Virus record (IMG/VR): IMGVR_UViG_3300045051_000195
Location: 1-35,156 of that record
Origin: a virus
Strand: one strand, 5' to 3'
Length of the DNA stretch: 35,156 nucleotides
The position numbers and the translations under genes were made by a program. The notes below the pieces were generated by a model, which was not told where the DNA came from, searched no databases, and saw nothing but the letters and a program-made list of their open reading frames with translations. Below, in pieces: positions 9,033 through 16,348 of this stretch (positions within the stretch are counted from its first letter, which is position 1; each line of letters begins with the position of its first letter).

Positions 9033-10356
9033 CCGCTATCACGCCGCAGGTGCGACCGATAGGGTGGCGCTGACCGCTTGGGCGGCGAATACCGCCTATA
9101 CCGTCGGCAACAAGCGCAAGCCTACCAACGCTGCCAACCGTTTCTGGCTGGAATGCACCACAGCGGGGACAAGCCACGCGACGACTGAGCCGACTTGGGC
9201 GTATGTCTACGGCAACACGATTACCGACGGGACGGCAGTGTGGACGTATCGGGGCGGGGGCGACGGGTTCACTTTCGGCGCTGCGGCTCCCGCCGCTGAC
9301 CGGGCCTATTCCATCCTCAACACCTACGCCGCTGGCAATCCCAACGCCATAGCCGCCGGGGATGTTTGCTGCATAGCCAACGAGACTTACAGCCCTACCG
9401 TGGCGCTTGTCTCGCCCATTGCCGGGACTGCCGGAAAGCACGTTGTCCATGTGGCGGTGTCTACCACTACCGGACTTCCATTGCCCACTCCCGGCTCGGC
9501 ATTCTGGGACTTCGCGGGACTTGGGGCTGGAGTCGCCTACACGCACAACGTCGGCATGAACTGGTTCATCGGCCTTGAGATGGCGAACGGGCCGTCTACC
9601 GGCTGGCAGTTTGGCAACAATTCCGACCATAGCCTAGCCATCGGATGCGCCAGTACGGGCCACGCAGGGGCAGGATTCCAGACTACTTCATCCGCAGGCG
9701 GCAGCCTGATAGCCTACTGCAAGTTTACGGATAACGGCGGATTAGGGATTAGTTCGCAGCTTTCCAATACTGCCTTCCCCGTTTTCTACCGCTGCACGGC
9801 GCACGACAACAACGCAGCAGTGGCAATCGGGCAGGTATCCTTGGGAGTTCACCTCGGCGGGCTTTACTACAAGACAAATGCGGGTTCAGCGATGGGCGTC
9901 ATGGCCGAAGGTGGCTCCGGGTCTGACGCATACCTCCTAGACTGCGTACTCGCCTGTCTTGGGGATACGGCAGACGTAAATGCACTCCAAGGAACGCGAG
10001 CCAACTTCGTGCTGAACACCATCATCACGGGGTTTGTAAACTCCATCGGGAGCGGTATTGGCGCTCTTTCTGTCGCTGCGAATACCGAAATAATCGGCGG
10101 GAACGTCTTCTACGACAACACCACCAACATCAGCGGCACTCACGATGTTGACTTCGATGGGGGCGCTCCCGACACCACGAACCCGGCGTTCACCTCCTCA
10201 ACCGACTTTACCCCCACCGCCGACCTTTCGGGTATCGCGCTTTGGGAGAAGATAGAGGCGGAAGCCAACTGGATTGTGCCGGGGGCGATAACGCCAAGTG
10301 GAGGCGGAGGCGGAACGACTGTAATCAAAAGGGGGCCGAGATACCACAATGTATAA
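9025..10356 (+). CDS. Probable right-handed beta-helix tailspike
   Basis: A 443-residue protein starting at TTG 9025 inside the previous stop (TTGGCTAA overlap), with GAGG upstream. Residues 10-75 form a small aromatic carbohydrate-binding-like module (AWAANTAYTVGNKRKP, then TTAGTSHATTEPTW and DGTAVWTYRG), common in phage tail proteins. Residues 90-370 show the short repeating strands and Asn/Gly turns of a pectate-lyase-like parallel beta helix, with IAYCKFTDNGGLG and FYRCTAHDNNAAV as two rungs. The C-terminus has a Gly-rich run and ends RGPRYHNV. Such spikes bind and often cleave surface polysaccharide; I cannot point to catalytic residues. Confidence 0.7.
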   Translation: MANRYHAAGATDRVALTAWAANTAYTVGNKRKPTNAANRFWLECTTAGTSHATTEPTWAYVYGNTITDGTAVWTYRGGGDGFTFGAAAPAADRAYSILNTYAAGNPNAIAAGDVCCIANETYSPTVALVSPIAGTAGKHVVHVAVSTTTGLPLPTPGSAFWDFAGLGAGVAYTHNVGMNWFIGLEMANGPSTGWQFGNNSDHSLAIGCASTGHAGAGFQTTSSAGGSLIAYCKFTDNGGLGISSQLSNTAFPVFYRCTAHDNNAAVAIGQVSLGVHLGGLYYKTNAGSAMGVMAEGGSGSDAYLLDCVLACLGDTADVNALQGTRANFVLNTIITGFVNSIGSGIGALSVAANTEIIGGNVFYDNTTNISGTHDVDFDGGAPDTTNPAFTSSTDFTPTADLSGIALWEKIEAEANWIVPGAITPSGGGGGTTVIKRGPRYHNV

Positions 10357-12259
10357 AAACGTAACGGGCCAGAAGATTGCAGTTTACGCCGTGGATTCAA
10401 CAGGAGCGGCGAAAACGGGTGACGCGGCGAACATAACGGCTTACGTCAACAAGGACGGCGGCGGGGCGGTACAGTCCAATGACGTGAACCCCACCGAAAC
10501 CAGCGCGACGAATATGCCGGGTGAATACCTCTTCGACATGACCCAAGCCGAAACCAACGCCGATTTAGTCACGCTGGTGGCGAAGTCTTCGACTTCCGGG
10601 GTGACGCTCACTCCGGTATCTATTTACACAAGGCCGCAACTGGCGCTGACTTCTGGACTTCCTACCGGCATGGCACTTGAAGCCACTCTTGCCGACATGA
10701 AGGGCGCGGGCTACAGCAACACCACAGACACGCTGGAAAAGATTCGAGACGCGATTGACGCGGTTCCCTCGTCTACTGGCGTCCCCACCTGCTACGAGCC
10801 CACGTCTGCAACGCGAGTCACCGGCACTGACGAAGGCGGCACGGTTGCGGATATTCTTTCGCGGGACGGCGTGTACTTCTCCACGGGCGAGGTCAATTCC
10901 GGTACACTCCTAGAAGTGACTGTTACCCGCTCAACCAGCGACATTACCGAGATACCCAGCCTTGTCGAATTGCACGGCAGGTATGAGGGCGGGGCGGGGC
11001 ACCTGATAACAGCCAGAGCGTGGAACTTCGTGTCTTCGGCATGGGACGCGAAAGGTTCGTTGCTCTCGCGCACCACTGATTTTGAATACACCTTCACCCT
11101 CAACGGCAGCGTGGAATACCACGACGCGGCTACCGGAGAGATGCGGTTTAACTTCCTGCATTCTGCCGGGACGGGTATCCCCACTCACCGCCTGCACATC
11201 GACTATATGTGCTTCCAGAAGGTAGGCACAACGTCAGTGCTGGAATCCAGCGTTGCAGCGATTAAGTCAGTCACCGACAATATAGCTTTCACCTTCTCCT
11301 CCGGCACGTACTACGTCAAGGGCGACACACAGCTTTGGGGCGGGGCTTCCACTGCGATACCCTACCTCAACGCAGCGATAGATTCCCGCGCTCCTGCTGG
11401 AACGGCACTCTCCACGGCACAATGGACAAACACGAAGGCCGGGTATTTGGATGCAGCGATCTCAAGTAGGTCAACCTTCAACCCCGCGACCACAGAGATG
11501 AGCGCAGGGGTTTCTTACAACGCGGCGCTGCTCGAAATGGCGATGCACATCCTCGAAACGCAGAAGGGCTCTCCGCTTATCCCGGCTTTCGTGGAATGGA
11601 CAAGCGTTGTCGGCTCGTACTCCACTGCGTTGTCCGTAGGCGCGAGCATAGAGGTTTGGGCAGCCGACCCGACTGCTTTCTACCCTGGATTCTCTGGAGA
11701 CACCCTTGTCGGCACCCTCACAAGCTCTGGATGGGTAACAGACGCCGCTTGGCCGGTAGGCGGCAAAGACATGAATCTTTACCTCACGCAGACGGGCCAG
11801 ATGCCAGCCGGGGTGTTCACTCTGACCTCTACAGCCCCTTCGCTCGGGCAGACAATGACTCATGCCGTAAAACTGCCGTCTAGGGGCGCAGGGCAGGGGT
11901 CAACCTACATGAGTTGGGACGCATGGGGCCGGGTGATAGAGAACTTCGGCCTTGGCACCTCTAAGTCGTATGGGTTCCTCAGCACAGACCCGGGCGCAAG
12001 GGTAGACGGCTACGCCGATGGCATGGCACCTCCCACGGCCATAGAAAATGCCGATGCGAACTGGACGCGGACACCCCGCTCTCTTACCGACAAAACGGGG
12101 TATTATCTGGCGGACGATCAGACCAACGTGACCATCGGCTCGGTAGAGGACGGCTCAGGCGGCGGTGGGACGGTCACTGCCGATGTGGATAACTCCCCAA
12201 CGCTGCAACTGATAAAAAACACCGTCATAGCGATTAAGCGCAAACTGGAAGGGAGATAG
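10349..12259 (+). CDS. Large multidomain tail protein with BppU-like N-terminus
   Basis: A 636-residue protein overlapping the spike gene by 8 bases (ATGTATAA). Residues 1-90 follow a pattern seen in phage baseplate and tail proteins: YKNVTGQKIAVYAVDSTGAA, then GDAANITAYVNKDGG and a PGEYLFDMTQAETNAD phrase. Residues 145-290 look like a beta sandwich, residues 350-390 hold two Ala/Thr-rich helical repeats (AAIDSRAPAG, AAISSRSTFN), and residues 410-500 form another beta-rich domain. The Gly-rich C-terminus ends in a basic helix. Probably a structural tail or receptor-binding component; no enzyme motif seen. Confidence 0.65.
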   Translation: MYKNVTGQKIAVYAVDSTGAAKTGDAANITAYVNKDGGGAVQSNDVNPTETSATNMPGEYLFDMTQAETNADLVTLVAKSSTSGVTLTPVSIYTRPQLALTSGLPTGMALEATLADMKGAGYSNTTDTLEKIRDAIDAVPSSTGVPTCYEPTSATRVTGTDEGGTVADILSRDGVYFSTGEVNSGTLLEVTVTRSTSDITEIPSLVELHGRYEGGAGHLITARAWNFVSSAWDAKGSLLSRTTDFEYTFTLNGSVEYHDAATGEMRFNFLHSAGTGIPTHRLHIDYMCFQKVGTTSVLESSVAAIKSVTDNIAFTFSSGTYYVKGDTQLWGGASTAIPYLNAAIDSRAPAGTALSTAQWTNTKAGYLDAAISSRSTFNPATTEMSAGVSYNAALLEMAMHILETQKGSPLIPAFVEWTSVVGSYSTALSVGASIEVWAADPTAFYPGFSGDTLVGTLTSSGWVTDAAWPVGGKDMNLYLTQTGQMPAGVFTLTSTAPSLGQTMTHAVKLPSRGAGQGSTYMSWDAWGRVIENFGLGTSKSYGFLSTDPGARVDGYADGMAPPTAIENADANWTRTPRSLTDKTGYYLADDQTNVTIGSVEDGSGGGGTVTADVDNSPTLQLIKNTVIAIKRKLEGR

Positions 12260-12262
12260 TTT

Positions 12263-12889
12263 ATGGGCTGGACGCGGGTAATATACGACGATTTCAACCG
12301 GGCGGACGAGGGGCCGATTGCCTCTCCGTGGACACCCGAAGACGCTTTCATGCAACTGAAAGACACCAAACTCTACAGGTCTTTGGCGGGGAGCGGGGGC
12401 GTTATCCACAATTATGCTGGACTTTTGCCGGGGAAACAGGCCGCAGCCATAAAATGCAGCGAAGTCGGAACGGCCAACTACGTGATAGTGAGGAATGGCG
12501 CATCTTTCGCTGCGTTACAGGGGTACAAGTTCGTGCGTATCGGCACGACAGTTTCTCTTTATGCCGTAACAGGCGGTTCTCAGGCGGAAATCGCCTTCGG
12601 CGCTGGCAATCCGACCGGCACAATGGGCATAATCGTGGACGGCACCAACATAAAGTGCTACGGCGCGGAGATGGGAGGGCCGGAAGACCTCACCGCGATC
12701 CCCCCCGACCAGTGGGCAACAGCCCCGAATATCAGCCTGCTGCTTGAAGCCACAGATGCCACGTATTCAGACGGCAGCCCGAACTGCACAGGCGTAACGG
12801 CTATGGGCTATGGGGCAACCACTTTCGCGGGATGGGCGTTTACATCTGGCACCCCTGACGGCTTAATGAGCAATTTCGGGTTTTTCTAA
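12263..12889 (+). CDS. Lectin-like (jelly-roll) adhesin
   Basis: A 208-residue protein opening with TRVIYDDFNRADEGPIASPW, a phrase typical of concanavalin-A/laminin-G-like jelly-roll domains in phage and bacterial surface proteins. The rest is beta-rich, with GYKFVRIGTTVSLYAV in the middle. The domain fills the whole protein and there is no virion-anchor segment, so it may attach to a neighbouring tail protein. The ribosome site GGAAGGGAG overlaps the previous stop. It is the last gene of the adhesin array before the endolysin. The carbohydrate-binding role is inferred from the fold pattern. Confidence 0.6.
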   Translation: MGWTRVIYDDFNRADEGPIASPWTPEDAFMQLKDTKLYRSLAGSGGVIHNYAGLLPGKQAAAIKCSEVGTANYVIVRNGASFAALQGYKFVRIGTTVSLYAVTGGSQAEIAFGAGNPTGTMGIIVDGTNIKCYGAEMGGPEDLTAIPPDQWATAPNISLLLEATDATYSDGSPNCTGVTAMGYGATTFAGWAFTSGTPDGLMSNFGFF

Positions 12890-12911
12890 AACGGAAAGGT
12901 AGGGATGAGAA

Positions 12912-13358
12912 ATGGGCAAGTTTGGAACGAAAAGCGAATCTTTTTTAGTCGGAGTACACCCCCGTCTTGCGGCGACGGCCCGCGAGGTGGTGGGGTGGTT
13001 CGACCATTCCATTACAGACGGGCTCCGTTCGAACGAATTGCAGGAGCAGTATTTCCGCGAGGGGAAAAGCAAGGCAAGGGCGGGAGAATCGAAGCACAAC
13101 CCCCAGCCTGACGGCTACAGCCATGCGCTCGACCGCCTGCCGTACCCCATCTCCCCCGAAGAGTGGAAGGAATTTCAGGAGAAAGGCGTCCTCTCAAAGC
13201 TCGGCCTTCGGTGCGCCATGCTCGCCGGGGCCTACATCGAAGCCGGGAGGCGTAACGGCCTCGAACTTCGGTGGGGATGCGATTGGGATCAGGACGAAAA
13301 CTTGCTGGGCAAAGGATTTAGCGATGCCCCGCACATAGAGATAGTGAGGTTTATCTAA
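12912..13358 (+). CDS. Endolysin, M15-type zinc peptidase
   Basis: A 148-residue single-domain enzyme expected to cut the peptide part of peptidoglycan (L-Ala-D-Glu or D-Ala peptidase) at lysis. The M15 signature is split over SKH (60-62), HALD (71-74) and DAPHIEI (138-144). Likely zinc ligands are H62, D74 and H141, with D138 as a catalytic acid candidate. Compared with the usual S-x-H-x-x-G-x-A-x-D motif there are about five extra residues between H62 and D74. It has no signal peptide, so it needs a holin to reach the wall, and the next gene encodes one. The stop overlaps that start (TAATG). Confidence 0.85.
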   Translation: MGKFGTKSESFLVGVHPRLAATAREVVGWFDHSITDGLRSNELQEQYFREGKSKARAGESKHNPQPDGYSHALDRLPYPISPEEWKEFQEKGVLSKLGLRCAMLAGAYIEAGRRNGLELRWGCDWDQDENLLGKGFSDAPHIEIVRFI

Positions 13359-13924
13359 TGGCTACCAAAGGAGCAATCGGAAGCAAAACGAATCAGGGAA
13401 TTACCTTCATCGTCGCCGTCGTCACCACCTTCCTCGCTTACGGCCCGGAGATTCAGGCGCTCTTCCCGCCTGACACCTTCTGGTTCAAGCTCGTCCAGGG
13501 GCTACTTGTCGCGGCTGGCGCAGGATGGGCGTTTTACGGCAGGTACACCGCCTCCATGCCGATAAAAGGGCTGACCACGGAGAAGAATCAGGGGGGCAAG
13601 GCAAATCCGGCGCTTCTGGCCGTCTGTGCGGTCATTCTAGCCACGCTGCTTCTTTCCGGCTGTGCCACGGTCTGCAACGAGAAGAACGTCAAGGACGGGC
13701 TCACAGCGGCCAATCAGACCTTTGCGGTTGTCTCCAACGCCACGGCTGACGCAATCGAAACCGGCGCTCTCGACGGAGCCGCCGAAGAGAAGGTCTTGAA
13801 AGTGCTGGCAATCGCCCATGACGCCCTCACTTCCGCCGAAAGGTTTGAAGCCCTCGGCATGGTGGAGGAGGCGTGCTCGAGTATCGGCGCTGCAACCGGA
13901 GCGATCCAGAAGGCGGTGAAGTGA
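13358..13924 (+). CDS. Holin-like membrane protein fused to a lipobox segment
   Basis: A 188-residue protein. Residues 15-29 and 43-60 are two membrane helices separated by a short acidic/proline loop, as in class II holins. After a basic linker (67-83) comes a third hydrophobic run (84-100) ending in the lipobox L99-S-G-C102, as in a lipoprotein signal peptide. The rest (103-188) is a helical Ala/Glu-rich tail like an outer-membrane spanin or small lipoprotein. The order suggests a holin and a spanin-like lipoprotein merged in one frame, or a second start at the internal ATG 13556 (Met67) producing the lipoprotein alone; I see no strong ribosome site there. It follows the endolysin gene. Confidence 0.7.
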   Translation: MATKGAIGSKTNQGITFIVAVVTTFLAYGPEIQALFPPDTFWFKLVQGLLVAAGAGWAFYGRYTASMPIKGLTTEKNQGGKANPALLAVCAVILATLLLSGCATVCNEKNVKDGLTAANQTFAVVSNATADAIETGALDGAAEEKVLKVLAIAHDALTSAERFEALGMVEEACSSIGAATGAIQKAVK

Positions 13925-14106
13925 TGCCCTACGCAATCAAGGCTCTACTGGCGATTGTCCAGATTGCCTCCGACCCCAAGGTAATAGACCTCGCCCATAC
14001 TGCGATAAAGACGGCCTTCGATGAAGGGCACGTAACCGAGGCGGAGTATCAGGCTTCAATCAAGGCGCGGGATGATGCTTGGGAGCGGTTAAATAAAACT
14101 AAATAA
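13924..14106 (+). CDS. Small lysis-cassette protein, unknown (60 aa)
   Basis: A 60-residue protein whose ATG overlaps the stop of the holin-like gene (TGATG), with AAGGCGGTGAAG upstream. The N-terminal half is hydrophobic/helical (KALLAIVQIA) and the C-terminal half charged helical. It is the last + strand gene before the terminator. Possibly a lysis regulator or small spanin-like partner; no motif recognised. Confidence 0.55.
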   Translation: MPYAIKALLAIVQIASDPKVIDLAHTAIKTAFDEGHVTEAEYQASIKARDDAWERLNKTK

Positions 14107-14166
14107 CTCCCCTGCCATGTGTAGGGCGAGCAACAGAGCCGTCTACTGGGCGGCTCCAGCCTATAA

Positions 14167-14195
14167 AAAAGCCCCCTCCGTATGGAAGGGGCTTT
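14167..14195. terminator. Bidirectional Rho-independent terminator
   Basis: AAAAGCCCCCTCC, a GTAT loop, then GGAAGGGGCTTTT form a hairpin with one mismatch and T runs on both strands. It lies between convergent genes ending at 14106 (+) and 14211 (-), so it closes both the lysis operon and the - strand early operon. Confidence 0.85.
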
Positions 14196-14210
14196 TGCTT
14201 TAGCATCTAG

Positions 14211-14477
14211 TTACTCAGCCGGTTCGTAAGTCGCCTTGAAAATGTCGGGTTTGCAGGGGTAGTATTCGCCCTTGACGCCCCGGATGATGAAATCGCCGGT
14301 TATGGCGTAATGGTTGCCTTCCAGAGTAGGGATAACCAGCCCCGTTAACCGCCCGTCGCTGCCGACTGAGAACTCGGGCAGTCCGTTTTCCTCGCAGAAC
14401 TTATGTGCATCGGCAAGAGTCGCGCCCTTCCATTGCCATGCGTCAACTATCACCGGTTTCTTTCTCCACTTCGCCAT
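14211..14477 (-). CDS. Conserved small phage protein (PGDYG-like)
   Basis: An 88-residue protein with a pattern common in tailed phages: KWRKKPVIVDAWQWKG at the N-terminus, then LEGNHYAITGDFIIRGVKGE, and KPDIFKATYEPAE at the C-terminus. The family's biochemical role is unknown to me. It is the last gene of the - strand operon, about 40 bases from the shared terminator. GGAAAG lies a few bases before its ATG. Confidence 0.8.
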   Translation of the reverse strand: MAKWRKKPVIVDAWQWKGATLADAHKFCEENGLPEFSVGSDGRLTGLVIPTLEGNHYAITGDFIIRGVKGEYYPCKPDIFKATYEPAE

Positions 14478-14519
14478 CTTTCCTTCTTTCTCTCACTTAG
14501 GCAGTGAGCGCCGGTTAAG

Positions 14520-14549
14520 TTATCTCAGCCACCACGGCTTGAGTCTCAT
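14520..14549 (-). other. Nine-codon open frame coupled to the upstream gene
   Basis: ATG at 14549 overlaps the upstream stop (ATGA), followed by 8 more codons and TAA; the peptide is basic and tryptophan-rich (RLKPWWLR). It may be chance or a coupling leader. Listed because similar start/stop overlaps recur along this operon. Confidence 0.2.
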
Positions 14550-14806
14550 GGATACCTTTCCTTCTTCTCTGAACGCCTGCCGGAATCGTCATAAGGGTTC
14601 GGCACCTCTTTCAGCACTATCTTGTAAAACTTGGGCGGGCTCACGTTGCGGTCTACCACCTCGTAGCAGTAGCGGGTGGATTCGGCTTGGATAGCGGCGC
14701 GTTCGAGTGCGCGGCCCTTGTCGATGCCGGAGTTACGCCCTGTTAGGTATGAGACAAAGGACAGCATCAGGGATGCCGCCAGAATTAAGGCGTACCACAG
14801 TTTCAT
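14546..14806 (-). CDS. Small membrane-anchored protein, unknown (86 aa)
   Basis: Starting at ATG 14806, which overlaps the upstream stop (TGATG) with GGAGGAG just before, this 86-residue protein has one N-terminal hydrophobic segment (about residues 5-22, LWYALILAASLMLSFVSYL) followed by a charged tail. That is a signal-anchor layout, with the tail probably outside the inner membrane. No family recognised. It could act on the host envelope early in infection; this is inference. Confidence 0.6.
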   Translation of the reverse strand: MKLWYALILAASLMLSFVSYLTGRNSGIDKGRALERAAIQAESTRYCYEVVDRNVSPPKFYKIVLKEVPNPYDDSGRRSEKKERYP

Positions 14807-15390
14807 CACTCCTCCTTTGCGCTCTTAACGGCGCGGGCTACTCTGAACCAAGGGGCTGTTGCCCCTCTCATTTTCGGCCATATATGGGCGTTAAACTCCT
14901 CTTCGCTAACTGTCTTATCGTCGTTCAGGAAGGCGTAGCACGCCGCTCTCGCCTCGGCCTCGGTGGGTTCCGCGCTGACCACCCTCAATCTGGGGATTTC
15001 CCCGTCGTTCCCTGCCTCCACCCCCTCGTTGTAGGCGACGTCACGCTTGCGGTAAGACTCTTGAAGTGCCTCCTCACAAGACTCCAGCAGTTTCTTTTTC
15101 TCGTCGTAGGCCGTCTGGAGTAGCCCGAAGGATATTTGGGAGTCTTTAAGTTCTCCTTTCAGCCTCTCCACCTCGCACTCAGGGCACACAGGCCGGGAGG
15201 TGAAATGCACCTCGCAGTATTTGCCGGTGGGCTGGGCAAGGGCTTCTTCGCATTCGCGGCGTTTCTGTTCGCGCTCTTCCTCATGCCCATCACTACAGCC
15301 GACAAACCGCACCCTGCCTTCGCGGATATCGCGCAACAGTTCGGGGTCTGTTATCTCGTACCCATCGCGGCACTTCTTGAAGTCGCTCAT
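14806..15390 (-). CDS. Unknown charged, coiled-coil-rich protein (194 aa)
   Basis: Read from ATG 15390, preceded by GGGAGG at good spacing; longer in-frame starts lack such a site. The 194-residue protein is rich in Glu, Lys and Arg with likely coiled coil at about residues 35-55 and 75-115. Cysteines at VCPECEVE form a CxxC, with another CSDGHEEE further upstream. The C-terminal part (ARAACYAFLNDDKTVSEE, IWPKMRGATAPWFRVARAV) resembles C-termini of variable phage early proteins. No function can be assigned. Confidence 0.55.
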   Translation of the reverse strand: MSDFKKCRDGYEITDPELLRDIREGRVRFVGCSDGHEEEREQKRRECEEALAQPTGKYCEVHFTSRPVCPECEVERLKGELKDSQISFGLLQTAYDEKKKLLESCEEALQESYRKRDVAYNEGVEAGNDGEIPRLRVVSAEPTEAEARAACYAFLNDDKTVSEEEFNAHIWPKMRGATAPWFRVARAVKSAKEE

Positions 15391-15476
15391 TTTGCCTCCC
15401 TTCTGGCTTCCCATAGAAGCCCGCACAGGCTCGGCCCTTCTTTGTAGTCGGCTGACCACGGGGAAAGGGGGAGCAT
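15387..15476 (-). CDS. Possible 29-residue protein coupled on both sides
   Basis: A 29-codon frame (ATG 15476, TGA 15387) whose start overlaps the upstream micro-frame's stop (TGATG) and whose stop overlaps the next start (ATGA). The peptide has tryptophans and a basic end (LLWEARREAK). It fills an otherwise empty gap in the operon. Supported by packing only. Confidence 0.4.
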   Translation of the reverse strand: MLPLSPWSADYKEGPSLCGLLWEARREAK

Positions 15477-15508
15477 CAGCGCCCCGAGTTAGTTATGGGG
15501 TAAGTCAT
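15476..15508 (-). other. Ten-codon open frame bridging two genes
   Basis: ATG at 15508 overlaps the stop of the gene ending at 15505 (ATGA), and its TGA overlaps the next start (TGATG). Ten codons only. It may keep ribosomes moving through the operon, or be chance. Confidence 0.2.
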
Positions 15509-15810
15509 TTCACCACCTTCACCTTGTAGACTCTGTCGCCGCAGTCGGGAAGACCGAGGTAGCGTAGACAAACGCTGCCCTTGCCATTGAGGTCGCAATC
15601 GCCGCACTGCGCCCCCTCCACCAGAGTGAACCTGAGAGTGGTGGAGTTCGGAGGCGGGACGCGGACGAAGATAACTTCTTCCAGATTGCAGAGATTTTCG
15701 CACCGGAGAAACATACCCTTGAAGGCGCACCCAGAACATGAATCCGTTTCTTTCTCCGCCCTGTACCACTCCCCCTCGTACTCGAAAACCTCACCTATTG
15801 CGCGGTCCAT
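15505..15810 (-). CDS. Conserved small phage protein with cysteine pairs
   Basis: A 101-residue protein of a recognisable phage type: it opens with IGEVFEYEGEWYRAEK and has CSGCAF, a later ENLCNLEE and a CGDCDLNGKG, ending in VYKVKVVK. The cysteine pairs suggest metal binding. I know similar proteins from phage early regions without a known role. It follows the VRR-NUC gene after one base. Confidence 0.65.
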   Translation of the reverse strand: MDRAIGEVFEYEGEWYRAEKETDSCSGCAFKGMFLRCENLCNLEEVIFVRVPPPNSTTLRFTLVEGAQCGDCDLNGKGSVCLRYLGLPDCGDRVYKVKVVK

Positions 15811-15811
15811 G

Positions 15812-16348
15812 CTACCCCTTCCTTTCTGTCATGTAGTCTTCGATAACGGCGGTCGCTTCTCTTGCTGAATAGCATACCTCAACCCTGTGCCCTTCGGCGC
15901 GAAGGTCGTTAATCTCTTGCTGCTGTTCAGGCGTCACCCTCCCCGTGGCGCTTTTCATCTCGATCCAGAGGCCGATGTATCCCCCCCTGGCAACGGGCAG
16001 ATTCAAATCCAGCACTGCGGGCCTAACCCCGGAGGCTTTAAGCCGCATGAACCTCTTGGCGCGATCCAGTTTATCCTCTCCTGCCAAGAACGCTCCGTTT
16101 GGGATAGCGTAAATTAACCTCAGTTGCGGCCACCTTCCCCGGTTCGCTCGACACCACTGAATTACCGCCTTCTGCTCGTCGTCCTCGGCATGGGCGTTCC
16201 TCTTGCGGTCAGGATTCGGCTCCGCCTTCACCTTCGGAGTGCAAGCGTGTTCGGTAGCCGCCTGAATGCGCTGCTTAAACTCTTCGATGCTAAAACGCTT
16301 CTGCGGCTCCTGCGGCTTGTCAGGGCCGAATAACGGGCGGTCTTTCAC
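15812..16348 (-). CDS. VRR-NUC domain nuclease
   Basis: A 178-residue protein with a C-terminal VRR-NUC domain (about 55-170) of the PD-(D/E)xK superfamily, which cuts branched or structured DNA in replication and repair. Visible motifs are AIPNG (81-85), GVRPAVLDLNLP (107-118, candidate metal ligand D114), IEMK (129-132, E130 and K132 as the ExK pair) and the conserved Gln region PEQQQEI (140-146). The start is GTG at 16348, directly after the DnaB stop, with AGGAGA 8 bases upstream. It probably resolves or trims replication intermediates. The N-terminal 50 residues are a basic, proline-containing tail. Confidence 0.85.
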   Translation of the reverse strand: MKDRPLFGPDKPQEPQKRFSIEEFKQRIQAATEHACTPKVKAEPNPDRKRNAHAEDDEQKAVIQWCRANRGRWPQLRLIYAIPNGAFLAGEDKLDRAKRFMRLKASGVRPAVLDLNLPVARGGYIGLWIEMKSATGRVTPEQQQEINDLRAEGHRVEVCYSAREATAVIEDYMTERKG

